A stretch of DNA of 64,000 nucleotides. It comes from Nannocystis punicea. Its GTDB lineage: Bacteria; Myxococcota_A; Polyangia; Nannocystales; Nannocystaceae. The DNA is taken from contig NZ_CP114040.1 in NCBI RefSeq assembly GCF_026965555.1, positions 4,092,001-4,156,000 of the forward strand, written 5' to 3'. This document shows, one piece after another, positions 50,918-60,727 of this stretch; position 1 is the stretch's first letter, and the number at the start of each line of letters is the position of its first letter. The translations under genes and the position numbers were made by a program. The notes below the pieces were generated by a model, which was given only the letters and a program-made list of their open reading frames with translations, was not told the DNA's origin and ran no database searches.

Positions 50918-51607
50918 TCATGCCCCACCTCGCGCGAGCAGGACGAGCAGGGCGCGCAGGGACGGGGTCAGCCAGCGCGCGAGGGCCTTGTAGGCGCGGT
51001 GGGCCCGGACCCGCACGGCGCCCTCGCGGATCCGCAGGCGCGCGGCGATCTCGGCCATGCTCAGGCCCTGGAACTTGTGCAGCTCGACGATCTCGCGCTG
51101 ACCGGCGGGCAGCTGGGCGAGGGCGTCGCGCACCCGCGAGGTGATCTCCTGCGCCTCGGCCTCGCCGATCTCCAGCTCCTCGGCGGTCGGCAGGTCCGAC
51201 GGGATCTCGGCCAGCCGGTCGCGCTCGCCGCCGTCGGGGTCGCCGGGCTCGCGGCGCCGGCGCTCGCGGACCTGCGCCCGCAGCCAGTCGACCGCGAGGT
51301 TGCGCGCGATCGTGAAGTACCAGGCCTGCACCGCGCCGTCGGGGCTGGCGCCCTGGACCTGGAAGCGGGCCCGGGCCAGGTGCGCTTTGAGCCAGGTCGC
51401 CTGGACCAGGTCATCGGCGGCGGCGGTGTCGCGGACGAGGTGCACGAGGAAGGCCGTGAGGCGAGGGGCGAGGGCGGCGTGCAGCGCGGCGAAGGCCCGC
51501 GCGTCGCCGTCGAGGTAGCGGTCCATCAGGGCGTGGAGGCCGGGGGGCGCGCCGCGGCCCGTGCCGGGGGCGCGACCGGGGTCGGAGGTACCGCCGGGAG
51601 CGGTCAC
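50918..51607 (-). CDS. ECF-type RNA polymerase sigma factor
   Basis: 229 residues from a GTG at 51607 that overlaps the nitrilase stop. Region 2 is FAALHAALAPRLTAFLVHLVRDTAAADDLVQATWLKAHLA and FTIARNLAVDWLR. Region 4 is LPAGQREIVELHKFQGLSMAEIAARLRIREGAVRVRAHRAYKAL, a helix-turn-helix for the -35 element. The first 35 residues are extra and low complexity; translation might instead begin at the Met in HALMDRYLDG. Paired with the NrsF-like gene downstream. Confidence 0.9.
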   Translation of the reverse strand: MTAPGGTSDPGRAPGTGRGAPPGLHALMDRYLDGDARAFAALHAALAPRLTAFLVHLVRDTAAADDLVQATWLKAHLARARFQVQGASPDGAVQAWYFTIARNLAVDWLRAQVRERRRREPGDPDGGERDRLAEIPSDLPTAEELEIGEAEAQEITSRVRDALAQLPAGQREIVELHKFQGLSMAEIAARLRIREGAVRVRAHRAYKALARWLTPSLRALLVLLARGGA

Positions 51608-52509
51608 GCCGGGGTCTCGTCGGCCGACAACGTGACGACCTCGGCCGGAGTTACGCCGTGGAGGCGGCGGTGCGTCAGCGCGGGCAGGTCGCTGCGGACG
51701 CGCTGGAGCAGGTCGGCGCGCAGCCAGGTGAGGGCCAGGCCCTCGCCGCGCGAGACCTGGGCGATCACCGCGCCCCACGGGTCGACCGCGAGGCTGTGGC
51801 CGAAGCTGTGGCGGCCGTGGCCGTGGGGCCCGTACTGCGCCGGCGCGAGCACGTAGGCCTGATTTTCGATGGCGCGCGCGCGCAGGAGCGGCTCCCAGTG
51901 GTCGATGCCGGTCAGGAGGGTGAAGGCCGAGGGGACGACGAGGATCTCGGCGCCGGCGGCGGAGAGCGCGCGATAGAGCTCGGGGAAGCGGAGGTCGTAG
52001 CAGATGCTGAGGCCGATCTTGCCGAACGGCGCCGCGAGCACGTGCGGAGTCTCGCCGGCGAGGATCACGTCGGACTCGGAGGCGCGCGAGCCGTCCGGCA
52101 AGGTGGCGTCGAAGCGGTGGATCTTGCGGTAGACCGCGACCACGCGGCCGCCGAACAGGGCGACGAGGGTGTTGTAGAACTTGCCCTCGCCGCCTGCCGG
52201 CGGCAGCTCGGGCAGGCCGCCCAGGATGATCACCGCCGCGGGGTACTCATGCGAGAGGGAGAGGAAGGGCCGCAGCACCGGCGGCGGGTCGCCGTGGAGA
52301 TCGCCGCCCGGGCCCAGGGCGCTGAGATCGACCGCCCACGGCCGGCGGTCGAGGCCCGGCGGGGCAACGGCCCAGAAGTTCTCGGGCAACACGACGAGCT
52401 CGGCGCCGTGCGCGAGCGCCTCGCGCGTGAGTTCGGCGGCGCGAGCGAGGCTCGGCACGGGGTCGGCCCCGCTTCCGAGCTGGATCAGGGCGGCGCAGAG
52501 GTCTCGCAC
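51604..52509 (-). CDS. Carbon-nitrogen hydrolase (Nit1/nitrilase family)
   Basis: 301 residues from a GTG at 52509. Catalytic Glu in VVLPENFW, Lys in YRKIHRFD and Cys in ICYDLRFPELYR are all present. The YRKIHLFD-like and CYDLRFPELYR signatures point to the Nit1/deaminated-glutathione amidase branch. It is the first gene of an apparent operon with the ECF sigma factor (four-base overlap) and the anti-sigma protein, an unusual pairing. Confidence 0.88.
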   Translation of the reverse strand: MRDLCAALIQLGSGADPVPSLARAAELTREALAHGAELVVLPENFWAVAPPGLDRRPWAVDLSALGPGGDLHGDPPPVLRPFLSLSHEYPAAVIILGGLPELPPAGGEGKFYNTLVALFGGRVVAVYRKIHRFDATLPDGSRASESDVILAGETPHVLAAPFGKIGLSICYDLRFPELYRALSAAGAEILVVPSAFTLLTGIDHWEPLLRARAIENQAYVLAPAQYGPHGHGRHSFGHSLAVDPWGAVIAQVSRGEGLALTWLRADLLQRVRSDLPALTHRRLHGVTPAEVVTLSADETPA

Positions 52510-52612
52510 GGGGCGATGGTAGCGAGAAAACGCCCGTCGCCAAGCCTCCCGGCGGCCCTGACTCCAGGTCCTGCCCCCGCGGGGGGGAAAGACCCCACGC
52601 CCCGGGAAGGGG

Positions 52613-52699
52613 GTTGCTCGCCTTCAAGCGCCGTGCTACAGGCCCGGCCAGCAAATTGCCTTTCGCAAGCGAGCAGGCAACTGGCCGAGCTCGCTTTTT
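52613..52699 (+). terminator. Terminator hairpin with possible antiterminator ahead of rimP
   Basis: AGCGAGC (52668-52674) pairs with GCTCGCT (52689-52695), followed by TTTT: an intrinsic terminator only 24 bases before the rimP start. An upstream TTGCTCGC (52614-52621) can pair with the left arm instead (GCGAGCA). That would free the right arm, so the two folds exclude each other. This suggests attenuation of the rimP-nusA-infB operon, consistent with NusA autoregulation known elsewhere. No tRNA precedes the operon here. Confidence 0.55.
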
Positions 52700-52722
52700 C
52701 GTTTGTCTCGACTCCCACGCGC

Positions 52723-53388
52723 ATGGCCAACAGGCGCCCGACACACAACAAGAGCCCGAAGCACCCGCCGCAGCCCGCGGCGGTCGACGACGTCGCCGGC
52801 ACCGAGGCCGAGCACGACGCGCACGAGGGGCACGAGGGGGCGGTGCGCCTGCTCGAGACGGCGGTCGAGCCGGTGGCGCGAGCGATGGGCTTCGAGGTCG
52901 TGCTGATCGAGTGGGCGGGCGGGCGCGGCGGCCGGGTGGCGCGGGTGTACCTCGACCATCCCAACGGCGTGTCGCTCGACGACTGCTCCCGCATGAGCGG
53001 GGTCCTGAGCAACGCGCTCGACGCCGCCGAGGCCGATCCCGAGACGCCGGAGCTGACCGCCTTGCTGTCGCAGCCGTACACGCTCGAGGTCAGCTCGCCG
53101 GGCGTCGACCGGCCCCTGGTGCGGCTCAGTCACTTCGCCCGCTTCGTCGGCGGGCGGGTCGTGGTCCGCACGTTCCACCCGCTGCCGGGCCAGGGCAGCG
53201 CCGACCAGCGGACCTTTCACGGGCGGATCGTCGGCACCGAGGTCGACGCCGCCGATCCTGCCGACGATCGCCGCGGCACGGTGCTCTTGCGATCGCTGGA
53301 CAGTGATACCATCTACAAGATCTCGCTCGCCGACATCCGGCGGGCCAACCTCGTGTACTCCCCCCCGAGTACGGGGGGGCACGGCTAG
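52723..53388 (+). CDS. rimP: Ribosome maturation factor RimP
   Basis: 221 residues. Two-domain RimP core from about 45: VEPVARAMGFEVVLIEW, VARVYLDHPNGVSLDDCSRMSGVLSNALD, and YTLEVSSPGVDRPLVRLSHFARFVG. The C-terminal SH3-like domain ends in ISLADIRRANLVY. The first 35 residues are a basic, His-rich extension. It acts in 30S assembly. First gene of the rimP-nusA operon, 24 bases after a terminator-like hairpin. Confidence 0.93.
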   Translation: MANRRPTHNKSPKHPPQPAAVDDVAGTEAEHDAHEGHEGAVRLLETAVEPVARAMGFEVVLIEWAGGRGGRVARVYLDHPNGVSLDDCSRMSGVLSNALDAAEADPETPELTALLSQPYTLEVSSPGVDRPLVRLSHFARFVGGRVVVRTFHPLPGQGSADQRTFHGRIVGTEVDAADPADDRRGTVLLRSLDSDTIYKISLADIRRANLVYSPPSTGGHG

Positions 53389-53409
53389 GACAGCAGAGGT
53401 CATCCGGTT

Positions 53410-54825
<1,416 letters not shown>

Positions 54826-54826
54826 C

Positions 54827-55240
54827 ATGCACGCGCCGATGCGCACTTGCGTGGGCTGCCGCGCCGTCCGTCCGCAGGCCGAACTCCTGCGGGCGAGGAT
54901 CCTGCTCGCCGACGACGGCGAGAAGGTGCTGGTCGTTCCGGACGAGTTCGTCCGGACCTGTTCGAAGCGCCATGGCCTTTCGGCCAGCGGGCGCTCGGCC
55001 TACGTGTGCCCGGCGCGCGCCTGCTACGAGCGCGCCGCCCGCCGCGGCGGCTTCGCCCGCGCGTTCGCCCGCAAGATGCCGGCGGTGGACCCCGCTGCGC
55101 TGTGGAACGCGCACGGTGAGGCGCTCGCGGGCATGATCGATCTCCTGAACCGCAGCGGCGGCATCGCCACTGCGCCGCGCGTCCAACGTCTCGCTGCCCT
55201 GGCGACCGCCATGCGCGCCGCGGTGGGGAGGGTTTCCTGA
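54827..55240 (+). CDS. YlxR-family RNA-binding protein
   Basis: 137 residues. MRTCVGCRAV and GRSAYVCPARACYERAARRG are the family signature. YlxR (RnpM) binds RNA and modulates RNase P in Bacillus. The ATG at 54827, two bases after the nusA stop with GGAGG 11 bases upstream, is preferred over the GTG at 54797, which would overlap nusA. The C-terminal half is an extra helical part. A three-unit palindromic array codes RTCSKRHGLSAS within the conserved core. Confidence 0.88.
   Translation: MHAPMRTCVGCRAVRPQAELLRARILLADDGEKVLVVPDEFVRTCSKRHGLSASGRSAYVCPARACYERAARRGGFARAFARKMPAVDPAALWNAHGEALAGMIDLLNRSGGIATAPRVQRLAALATAMRAAVGRVS
54954..54991. repeat. CATG-14 array, 3 units, in ylxR
   Basis: CCTG 54957, CATG 54971 and CAGC 54985, two exact 14-bp steps; TGGCC-TTTC-GGCCA forms a hairpin. 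The only clear copy within the nusA-infB stretch. Confidence 0.6.
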
Positions 55241-55243
55241 GTT

Positions 55244-58200
55244 ATGGCCAAGATTCGCGTCTACGAGCTCGCCAAAGAGCTGGGCAAGGACAACAAGGTG
55301 ATGGAGAACCTGATCCGCGGCCTCGGGGTCGAGATCAAGGGCGTGATGAGCACGCTCGACGACGACCAGGCCGAGCTTGTCCGTCGCCACATTCAAGGCG
55401 GCGGCCGCCGCGAGCCCGAGCGTAACGACTCGCGCGCCAGCGGTCCGGCAGCGGTCATCCGTCGTCCCGGGCGTGGCCCGCGTCCCGAGGAGGAGGAGGC
55501 CGAAGTGGCCACTCGCCCCGCGCCGCCGGTCGTACGTCCCGCCGCACAGCCGCAACCACAACCGCAGCAGCCCGCGCCGGTGATCCGCCGGCCCGTGCCG
55601 CCGCCCACGAGCGGTCAGCCGCAGGTGCGTCCGAGCGCGCCGGTGGTGCGCCCGAGCGAGCCGTCGCGCCCGCCCGAGACGCCGTGGTCGACGCCGGTGC
55701 AGTCGCAGCCGCGCGAGCCGCAGCGCGAGGTCCGGGCCACCGCGGAGCCGATCGAGGTGCGTGAGCGCCCGAGTGAGGCGGTGGAGGTGCGTCCGAGCCA
55801 GCCCGTGCAGCCCCCGGTCCAGCCGTCGGTCCAGGCCGAGCCGCCCGCTCCGCCGGCCCCGCCGCGCCCGGTCACGCCGCCGAGCGAGCCGGTCGTGGCC
55901 GAGCCGCGCCCGGAGCCGGCCCCTCCGGCTCCTCCGGTCGAGCCGGTCGTGGTTGCGCCGCCGCCACCGCCCGTGGCTGCGCCGCAGCCCGTCACGCCGC
56001 CCGCCCCGGTACCGCCCCCGCAGGCGAAGCCGGTCCAGCCCCCGGTGCCGCAGCGCCCCGTGGCGCAGGCGCCGGTGCAGCAGCAGCGTCCGGCGCAGCC
56101 GGTGACGCGTCACGGCGGGGAGTCGCGTCCGGAGGTCCGTCGTCCCGAGCAGTCGCGGCCGCAGCCCCAGGCTGCCGCCCCGCGGGCGCCCGCGCCCGAG
56201 GTGGGCACGCGGATCCAGCTCCCGCCGGGCACCAAGCGCCTGCCGGGCGGCGTCGCCTCGCGCATGGAGGACACCCCGCGGGGTGACGTGCGCGCGGAGT
56301 CCCGCGGCGAGCCGATGCGGAACGAGCCGCATCGCCGCGGCCCCGACGGCCCGCGCGGCACCCCGCCGCAGGGCCAGGTCGGGCCCGTCGGGACGCCGCT
56401 GCGTCCGGGCGTGCAGACCCGTCCGGGCCCCGGCAAGCCGGGCGCGCCGACGCAGACCGGCACGCGTCCCCTGGGCACGCAGATGGGCCAGACCGGCCCG
56501 CGCGGCCAGGTCGTGCAGCCGGCGCCGGTCACGGGTCGTCCGGGCGAGCGCCAGGGCGCCGGTCCGGTCGGCCGTCCCGCGCCCGGGGCCCCGCAGGCGC
56601 AGCAACAGCCGCCGCAGCAGGCCCAGCCGCCGGCTGCCCAGGCCGAGGCGGCCGACGCAGCCAACCGCCGCGTCGTCCGCGACGAGTCGGGCGTGATCGT
56701 CGGTGCGGCGCCGCAGCGGTCGAGTCCGACGATCCTCGGCTTCGTCCAACTGGCCAACCGCCCGCGCCCGCAGCAGGTGATCATCACCGACGCGAGCGAC
56801 AGCCAGCAGCGCGGCCGCGCCACGATCCGCAAGGAGCGTGAGGAGCGGGCGCAGCAGCAGGGCCGCAAGCGCAAGACGATGGTCCGCAACGTCCGCGGCC
56901 GTCCCAGCGCGCCGGGAGCCCGACCCTCCACGCAGGAGATGTCGGAGTCGAAGAAGCGCATCCGCGTCGACGAGGCGATCCCGGTCGCCGACCTCGCGCA
57001 CCAGATGGGCAAGAAGGCGACGATGCTGCTGAAGACGCTGTGGGGCATGGGCCTGCGCGGCGTCACCATCAACAGCTCGATCGACGCCGAGACGGCGGAG
57101 CTGGTGGCGGCCGAGTACGGCTACACCGTCGAGAACGTGGCCTTCCAGGAGGACCAGTACTTCGACGAGGACACCGAGGAGGGGGCCGGCGACGCGCGCG
57201 CGCCCGTGGTCACCATCATGGGCCACGTCGACCACGGCAAGACCTCGCTGCTCGACCGGATCCGCAAGGCCACGGTCGCGGAGGGCGAGGCCGGCGGCAT
57301 CACCCAGCACATCGGCGCCTACAAGGTCAGCACGGCCAAGGGCGACGTGGTGTTCCTCGACACGCCCGGTCACGAGGCGTTCTCGGCGATGCGCGCCCGC
57401 GGGGCGCAGGTCACCGACGTCGTCGTGCTGGTCGTCGCCGCCGACGACGGCATCATGCCGACCACGGTCGAGGCCATCAAGCACGCGCGGGAGGCCAACG
57501 TCCCGCTGGTGGTGGCGCTCAACAAGATCGACAAGCCCGACGCCAACCCCGGCCGCGTCAAGCAGATGCTGATGGAGCACAGCCTGGTCGGCGAGGAGTA
57601 CGGCGGCGACACCATCATCTGTGAGGTGTCGGCGAAGACCGGCAAGGGCATCGACCACCTGCTCGAGATGCTGGCCATCCAGTCGGAGATCCTCGATCTC
57701 CGGGCCACCACCGAGGGCCGGGCGATCGGCGTCGTGCTCGAGGCGCGGGTCGACAAGGGCCGCGGCCCGATCGCCACCGTCCTCGTCGAGGCCGGCACGC
57801 TGCGCAAGGGCGACATCGTGGTCGCCAACGAGTTCAGCGGCAAGGTCCGCGGCATGCTCGACGACCGCGGCCGCGCGCTCGAAGACGTGGGCCCCTCGAC
57901 TCCGGTCGAGGTCCTCGGCCTCGACGGCGTGCCGTCGGCCGGCGACCGCTTCAACGTGGTCGAGAGCGAGAAGGCCGCCCGCCAGCTCGTGACGCACCGC
58001 CGCGAGGTCCGGCGCCGCAAGGAGAGCGCGCGCTCGGGTCCCAGCATCGCCGACTTCATCCAGCGCAAGAAGACGCCGACCCTCAAGATCGTCCTGCGGG
58101 CCGACGTGCAGGGCTCGGCCGAGGCGCTCAAGCAGGCGCTGCTCGAGCTGTCGACCGACAAGGTCAAGGTCGAGGTCATCTCGTCCGGCGTCGGTGCCAT

Positions 58201-58687
58201 CACCCAGACCGACGTGAAGACCGCGTCGGCCGGCGAGGCCGTGATCATCGGCTTCAACACCAAGCCGGTCGGCAAGGCCGGCCAGATCGCCGACGCCGAG
58301 AAGGTGCCGGTCCACACCTTCAACGTCATCTACAACGCGCTCGACAAGACGCGTGAGTTGATGGTCGGCCTGCTCGAGCCCGAGTACCGCGAGCGCGATC
58401 AGGGCGAGGCCGAGGTGCGGGCGCTGTTCCCGATCCCGAAGGTCGGTGTGGTCGCGGGTTGCCGCGTCATGCGGGGCCTCATCCAGCGCACGAGCCACGT
58501 CCGCGTGGTCCGCGGCGGCACGGTCATCCACAAGGGGAGAATCTCGAGCCTGCGCGTCGTCAAGGAGGACGTGAAGGAGGTCCGCGAGGGCTTCGAGTGC
58601 GGCATCGTGATCGACTCGTTCCCCGAGGTGGAGCCGGGCGACATCCTGCAAGCGTTCGAGATCGAGACGATCGCGCCGACGCTGTGA
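55244..58687 (+). CDS. infB: Translation initiation factor IF-2
   Basis: 1147 residues, long for the family because of a Pro/Ala/Gln-rich linker of some 470 residues (about 55-520). IF2_N is at 1-53 and a second IF2_N-like domain near 570-620. The G domain has GHVDHGKTSLL (about 660), DTPGHEAF and NKID, followed by the beta-barrel domains and the C-terminal fMet-tRNA-binding C2 domain. It places initiator tRNA on the 30S subunit. Long linkers are usual in Myxococcota IF-2. It follows ylxR by three bases. No palindromic array was seen in it. Confidence 0.97.
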   Translation: MAKIRVYELAKELGKDNKVMENLIRGLGVEIKGVMSTLDDDQAELVRRHIQGGGRREPERNDSRASGPAAVIRRPGRGPRPEEEEAEVATRPAPPVVRPAAQPQPQPQQPAPVIRRPVPPPTSGQPQVRPSAPVVRPSEPSRPPETPWSTPVQSQPREPQREVRATAEPIEVRERPSEAVEVRPSQPVQPPVQPSVQAEPPAPPAPPRPVTPPSEPVVAEPRPEPAPPAPPVEPVVVAPPPPPVAAPQPVTPPAPVPPPQAKPVQPPVPQRPVAQAPVQQQRPAQPVTRHGGESRPEVRRPEQSRPQPQAAAPRAPAPEVGTRIQLPPGTKRLPGGVASRMEDTPRGDVRAESRGEPMRNEPHRRGPDGPRGTPPQGQVGPVGTPLRPGVQTRPGPGKPGAPTQTGTRPLGTQMGQTGPRGQVVQPAPVTGRPGERQGAGPVGRPAPGAPQAQQQPPQQAQPPAAQAEAADAANRRVVRDESGVIVGAAPQRSSPTILGFVQLANRPRPQQVIITDASDSQQRGRATIRKEREERAQQQGRKRKTMVRNVRGRPSAPGARPSTQEMSESKKRIRVDEAIPVADLAHQMGKKATMLLKTLWGMGLRGVTINSSIDAETAELVAAEYGYTVENVAFQEDQYFDEDTEEGAGDARAPVVTIMGHVDHGKTSLLDRIRKATVAEGEAGGITQHIGAYKVSTAKGDVVFLDTPGHEAFSAMRARGAQVTDVVVLVVAADDGIMPTTVEAIKHAREANVPLVVALNKIDKPDANPGRVKQMLMEHSLVGEEYGGDTIICEVSAKTGKGIDHLLEMLAIQSEILDLRATTEGRAIGVVLEARVDKGRGPIATVLVEAGTLRKGDIVVANEFSGKVRGMLDDRGRALEDVGPSTPVEVLGLDGVPSAGDRFNVVESEKAARQLVTHRREVRRRKESARSGPSIADFIQRKKTPTLKIVLRADVQGSAEALKQALLELSTDKVKVEVISSGVGAITQTDVKTASAGEAVIIGFNTKPVGKAGQIADAEKVPVHTFNVIYNALDKTRELMVGLLEPEYRERDQGEAEVRALFPIPKVGVVAGCRVMRGLIQRTSHVRVVRGGTVIHKGRISSLRVVKEDVKEVREGFECGIVIDSFPEVEPGDILQAFEIETIAPTL

Positions 58688-58714
58688 GGCGCCGGAGAGG
58701 GCAGGGGAGCGCGT

Positions 58715-59143
58715 ATGGCGAGTAACCGGATGCAACGGGTCGAGGAGACCCTGCGCCGCGGGATCGCCGACGCGCTCCTGTTCGGAGCGATCAGCGACCC
58801 ACGCCTGCAGGGCGTGAACTTCAGCGTCACCGGCGTCAAGGTCGACACCGAGCTGACGCTGGCCCGCGTGTTCGTCGACCTGCTGTCGCCCGACCGCGAC
58901 CGCGCCACGGTGCTGGCGGGGTTGCGCTCGGCGGCGGGGGCCGTGCGCCGCGAGCTGCAGGGGCGGGTGCAGCTGCGCCGGATCCCCGAGCTGCGGTTCG
59001 AGTTCGACGAGAGCATCCAGCGCGGCCTGCGGATCGAGACGATCCTGTCCGAGATCGCTACGCCCCCCGCCGCGCCGAAGGTCGATGAGACAGCCGGCGA
59101 GGACGGCGAGGACGACGACGGTGGCGAGGGCGACGCGGACTGA
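58715..59143 (+). CDS. rbfA: Ribosome-binding factor A
   Basis: 142 residues. MASNRMQRVEETLRRGIADALLFG, DPRLQGVNFSVTGVKVDTELTLARVFVDLL and RIPELRFEFDESIQRGLRIE are the KH-like RbfA fold. It acts in 16S 5'-end maturation. The last 25 residues are acidic (GEDGEDDDGGEGDAD). It overlaps truB. Confidence 0.95.
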   Translation: MASNRMQRVEETLRRGIADALLFGAISDPRLQGVNFSVTGVKVDTELTLARVFVDLLSPDRDRATVLAGLRSAAGAVRRELQGRVQLRRIPELRFEFDESIQRGLRIETILSEIATPPAAPKVDETAGEDGEDDDGGEGDAD

Positions 59144-60143
59144 GCGCTGCGGCGTCCTGCTCGTCGACAAGCCGGAGGGGCCGACCTCGCACGACGTGGT
59201 CGGCTTCGTCCGCTGGGTCCTCGACGAGCAGCAGGTCGGTCACTGCGGCACCCTCGACCCGCTCGCCTCGGGCTTGCTCGTCGTGTGCGTCGGCGCGGCG
59301 ACGCGGCTGGTGCCGTACCTCAGCGCCGTCGACAAGATCTACCGCGCGCGCTTCGGCCTCGGTCGCGCGACGACCACGGCCGATCGCGCCGGCGAGACGA
59401 TCGCCGAGGTGGCCGTGGCGCGAGAGCAGGTGCGCGCGGCCGCGGATGTCCTGAAGGACATGTGCGGCGCGCTCGAGCTGCCGCCGCCCGCGTACTCGGC
59501 GGTCAAGCTCGAGGGGCGACCGGCCCACGCTCGCGCCCGCCGCGGTGAGGTCCTGGCGCTGGCGCCGCGGCCGATGGAGCTGCGGTCCGTCGGCGATCTC
59601 GAGGTCCACGACGACGCGATCGACGCGACGTGTGCCGTGAGCAAGGGCACCTATATTCGCAGCCTCGCCGAAGAGCTCGGTCGACGCGCCGGGCTGCCGG
59701 CTCACCTCGCGGGCTTACGCCGTTCGGCCTGCGGCGGCCTCGACCTGGCCGGCTCCGTACCGGTGCTCGTTTCCGCGCGGCTGCCGGATCGGGCCGGCTC
59801 GCCGCCGAAGTACCGCCTCGGCCTCGCCGACGCCGGCGACCGCGAGTCGATGCGGACCCGGCTCGAGGCGGCGCTGCGAGCTCCGGGCGAGGTCTTGCCG
59901 TTCCCGGTCCGCCGGCTCGACCGGGCCGACGCCGACGCCCTGGCGGGGCTGCTGCACGGCCGAGTGGTCGGCGCCGACGCCTTGCCGGCGGTCGCGCCGA
60001 CTCTGGCCGAGGGTCACGAGCCGGCGGCGAGGCAAGCGCTGTGGTTTCCGGACGCGCTGGTCGTAGTCCGCCTGGACGGGCCCGAGTGGCGGCCCGAGAA
60101 GGTTCTTCATGTCGCGGCGCCCGCCCATGTCGCGGACTCGTGA
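59121..60143 (+). CDS. truB: tRNA pseudouridine-55 synthase
   Basis: 340 residues from a GTG at 59121 (ATG 59085 would overlap rbfA further). GVLLVDKPEGPTSHDVV, HCGTLDPLASGLL with the catalytic Asp, YSAVKLEGRPAHARAR and CAVSKGTYIRSLAEELG are TruB motifs. It makes pseudouridine 55 in tRNA. An ATGTCC-TGAA-GGACAT hairpin encodes DVLKDM in the loop before PPPAYSAVK, in frame. Confidence 0.93.
   Translation: MARATRTERCGVLLVDKPEGPTSHDVVGFVRWVLDEQQVGHCGTLDPLASGLLVVCVGAATRLVPYLSAVDKIYRARFGLGRATTTADRAGETIAEVAVAREQVRAAADVLKDMCGALELPPPAYSAVKLEGRPAHARARRGEVLALAPRPMELRSVGDLEVHDDAIDATCAVSKGTYIRSLAEELGRRAGLPAHLAGLRRSACGGLDLAGSVPVLVSARLPDRAGSPPKYRLGLADAGDRESMRTRLEAALRAPGEVLPFPVRRLDRADADALAGLLHGRVVGADALPAVAPTLAEGHEPAARQALWFPDALVVVRLDGPEWRPEKVLHVAAPAHVADS
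59442..59465. repeat. CATG-14 hairpin in truB
   Basis: ATGTCC (59446-59451), TGAA, GGACAT (59456-59461); anchors GATG 59445 and CATG 59459. The last copy noticed in the window. Confidence 0.7.
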
Positions 60144-60183
60144 CCGGGCCGACGGAAAAGCGTCGACCCGTGCGCGAGCGGCC

Positions 60184-60212
60184 TTGACACGCCGGGGTTT
60201 TGCCTGGATTTT
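60184..60212 (+). promoter_or_regulatory. Possible sigma-70-type promoter of rpsO
   Basis: TTGACA at 60184-60189 is a perfect -35; GATTTT at 60207-60212 is 17 bases on but a weak -10. The following leader is unusually A-rich (ACACAAAAAAGC), with a GC-rich stem near 60246-60268, where S15 could bind its own mRNA. Confidence 0.5.
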
Positions 60213-60278
60213 CCGCCTACACAAAAAAGCACAACACCTTCTGCGGGGGCACGGGCCGCCCGCACCCGAGAATCCGAA

Positions 60279-60548
60279 ATGTCTCTCTCTCCTGATCGCA
60301 CGGCCGAGATCGTCAGCAAGTTCCAGACCCACCCGAACGACACCGCGTCCCCGGAGGTGCAGATCGCCCTCCTCACGTCGCGGATCAACTACCTCACCGA
60401 GCACTTCCGCGGCCACGCCAAGGACTTCCACTCGCGTCGGGGTCTGCTGAAGCTCGTCGGTCAGCGCCGCCGCCTCCTCGACTACCTGCGCAACCGCAGC
60501 GTCGACCGCTACCGGAACCTGATCGGGGCGCTCAACATCCGCAAGTGA
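60279..60548 (+). CDS. rpsO: 30S ribosomal protein S15
   Basis: 89 residues, exact family length. MSLSPDRTAEIVSKFQTHPNDTASPEVQIALLT, INYLTEHFRGHAKDFHSRRGLL and VGQRRRLLDYLRNRSVDRYR are diagnostic. Placed between truB and pnp as in many bacteria. A strong terminator follows. Confidence 0.98.
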   Translation: MSLSPDRTAEIVSKFQTHPNDTASPEVQIALLTSRINYLTEHFRGHAKDFHSRRGLLKLVGQRRRLLDYLRNRSVDRYRNLIGALNIRK

Positions 60549-60560
60549 GGCCGAGAGCAG

Positions 60561-60590
60561 AAGGGGGACTCGTCCCCCTTTTCGCTTTTG
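60561..60590 (+). terminator. Intrinsic terminator after rpsO
   Basis: AAGGGGGA (60561-60568) and TCCCCCTT (60573-60580) form a perfect eight-base stem with CTCG loop, followed by TTCGCTTTT. Partial read-through into pnp is likely. Confidence 0.9.
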
Positions 60591-60727
60591 TGGCCTCTGG
60601 CGCCCGCGTAGGTCAGCCGCGCTGATCGGCCGTGGGAACGCGCCGGCACGCCGGCGCGGGCGCATCGTGTCCGCCGCCCAATGGGCAGGACCAGAAGTTT
60701 CGTACCACGGCGGAAAGTTTTCCCCCA

